Positions 14,659 through 15,133 of a stretch of DNA of 15,133 bases are shown here, one piece after another. Location of the stretch: positions 1 to 15,133 of the forward strand of contig CAMPIQ010000087.1 in the NCBI GenBank assembly GCA_946886475.1, given 5' to 3'. Made by a program: the position numbers and the translations under genes. Below the pieces are notes generated by a model that was given only the letters and a program-made list of their open reading frames with translations, did not search any database and was not told the origin of the DNA. The stretch comes from an uncultured Chitinophagales bacterium. GTDB lineage: Bacteria; Bacteroidota; Bacteroidia; Chitinophagales; Chitinophagaceae. Every line of letters begins with the position of its first letter. Within the stretch, counting starts at the first letter, position 1.

Positions 14659-14994
14659 TCAGCTTTCCTTAATATCCCATGGTGTGATCTTATCGTCACC
14701 GGAATTTTCGTCCTCCTCTATTTTCCTGCCTTTGAGCATGTTTTCTTCAACATTGTCAATTGCATCTTCACCTTCCAGCCTGGCTTTGGTAGGCTGATCA
14801 AGTTCAGGTGGATTCATTCCTACCCTGATATTGGCCATTTCCTCGTCAGTAATCTGGTGGTCCGCATCTTCCATATGACGGCGAACGATCTTTTGCGTGT
14901 CGCTTTCAAAACTTTCAGCGCTTTGCCGGCGCTCTTTTTTCTCATTTTCAGAACTAAAATCACCGGGTAGTGGGGTATTCGTATCAGGAATCAT
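14659..14994 (-). CDS. Small acidic hypothetical protein
   Basis: This 111-aa soluble protein has no signal peptide. It is rich in Glu, Asp, Lys and Arg, with an N-terminal low-complexity part (PDTNTPLPGDFSSENEKKER), a helical middle (FESDTQKIVRRHMED) and an ordered-looking segment HQITDEEMANIRVGM followed by NPPELDQ. It ends KITPWDIKES. I do not recognise a family with known function. The composition suggests a largely disordered, stress- or housekeeping-type accessory protein of the sort common in this bacterial group. The ATG at 14994 is the first in frame. Its upstream region contains a TTTGTCACAAATT element (minus strand) also found before another gene here. Confidence 0.72.
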   Translation of the reverse strand: MIPDTNTPLPGDFSSENEKKERRQSAESFESDTQKIVRRHMEDADHQITDEEMANIRVGMNPPELDQPTKARLEGEDAIDNVEENMLKGRKIEEDENSGDDKITPWDIKES

Positions 14995-15133
14995 AATTCG
15001 TTTTAATTATCCATAAAAAAGCTGTGCCATAATTGTAAAAGCGGGGAAAATTTGTGACAAATCCATTTAAATATTAGGATTTAAAATTATAAGGATAGGA
15101 TTTTGCCAGTCCCGGTCACTGATTAACCTAAAG
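14995..15133 (-). promoter_or_regulatory. Upstream region of the acidic gene with a shared 13-mer
   Basis: On the minus strand, TTTG of the TTTGTCACAAATT element (15061-15049) is followed about 20 bp later by TACAATTATG, which resembles the -33/-7 pair of Bacteroidota promoters. The 13-mer AATTTGTGACAAA (15049-15061, plus strand) recurs exactly, on the opposite strand, at 7161-7173. I see no further gene to the window end. Confidence 0.3.

Noticed and set aside
1..15133. CRISPR arrays, tRNA/rRNA genes, transposases, phage or toxin-antitoxin genes
   Set aside because: Looked for on both strands; no spaced direct repeats, tRNA-like cloverleaf, IS ends or relevant protein motifs were seen beyond the weak remnant noted at 4919-5165.

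Overview
The window looks like ordinary chromosomal DNA of a Bacteroidota bacterium, most likely of the Chitinophagaceae / Sphingobacteriia side. Evidence: moderate-to-low GC, a glycine-rich single-RRM RNA-binding protein, lipoprotein signals with Bacteroidota-style N termini, near-absence of Shine-Dalgarno sequences, -7 boxes resembling TAnnTTTG, and several proteins of the large 'conserved in Bacteroidota, function unknown' class. The lineage is inferred from gene style, without any database search.

Layout. Positions 3-320 hold the 3' end of an RRM protein, closed by a terminator. Next come a small acidic ORF (506-706) and a CvpA-CAP fusion protein (790-1746, +). A lipoprotein of the 5'-nucleotidase family (1785-3311, -) is divergent from a pair made of a small lipoprotein (3409-3984, +) and an RmlD-like SDR enzyme (4025-4915, +). 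After a 266-bp gap comes a secreted SMP-30/NHL-type beta-propeller protein (5182-6000, +). It is convergent with a minus-strand pair: a maltose-O-acetyltransferase-like enzyme (6126-6698) and a small conserved protein (6776-7129). A DUF1761-like membrane protein (7190-7609, +) faces pyruvate kinase across a strong bidirectional terminator. Pyruvate kinase (7744-9234, -) and 6-phosphofructokinase (9382-10365, -) form a glycolytic pair holding the two classically controlled steps of glycolysis. A 437-bp gene-free gap follows, with two hairpins, one a good minus-strand intrinsic terminator. Then come a 517-aa helical repeat-like protein (10803-12356, +), a secreted penicillin-acylase-family Ntn hydrolase (12434-14623, +) and a convergent small acidic protein (14659-14994, -).

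No CRISPR array, tRNA, rRNA, intact mobile element, phage gene or toxin-antitoxin pair was found, and I see no obvious new multi-gene system. The points most worth a second look are: the orphan minus-strand terminator and hairpins upstream of pfkA (candidate small RNA or leader); the rare residues in the PFK signature (A-G-T-I-D-K-D); the K+-independent residue signature in pyruvate kinase; the CvpA-CAP fusion; the D-x-Y motif in the nucleotidase; and a shared TTGTGAC-containing 13-mer upstream of two unrelated genes.

Many apparent upstream extensions of the genes here begin at TTG codons. I moved those starts to internal ATGs that match signal peptides or family N termini.
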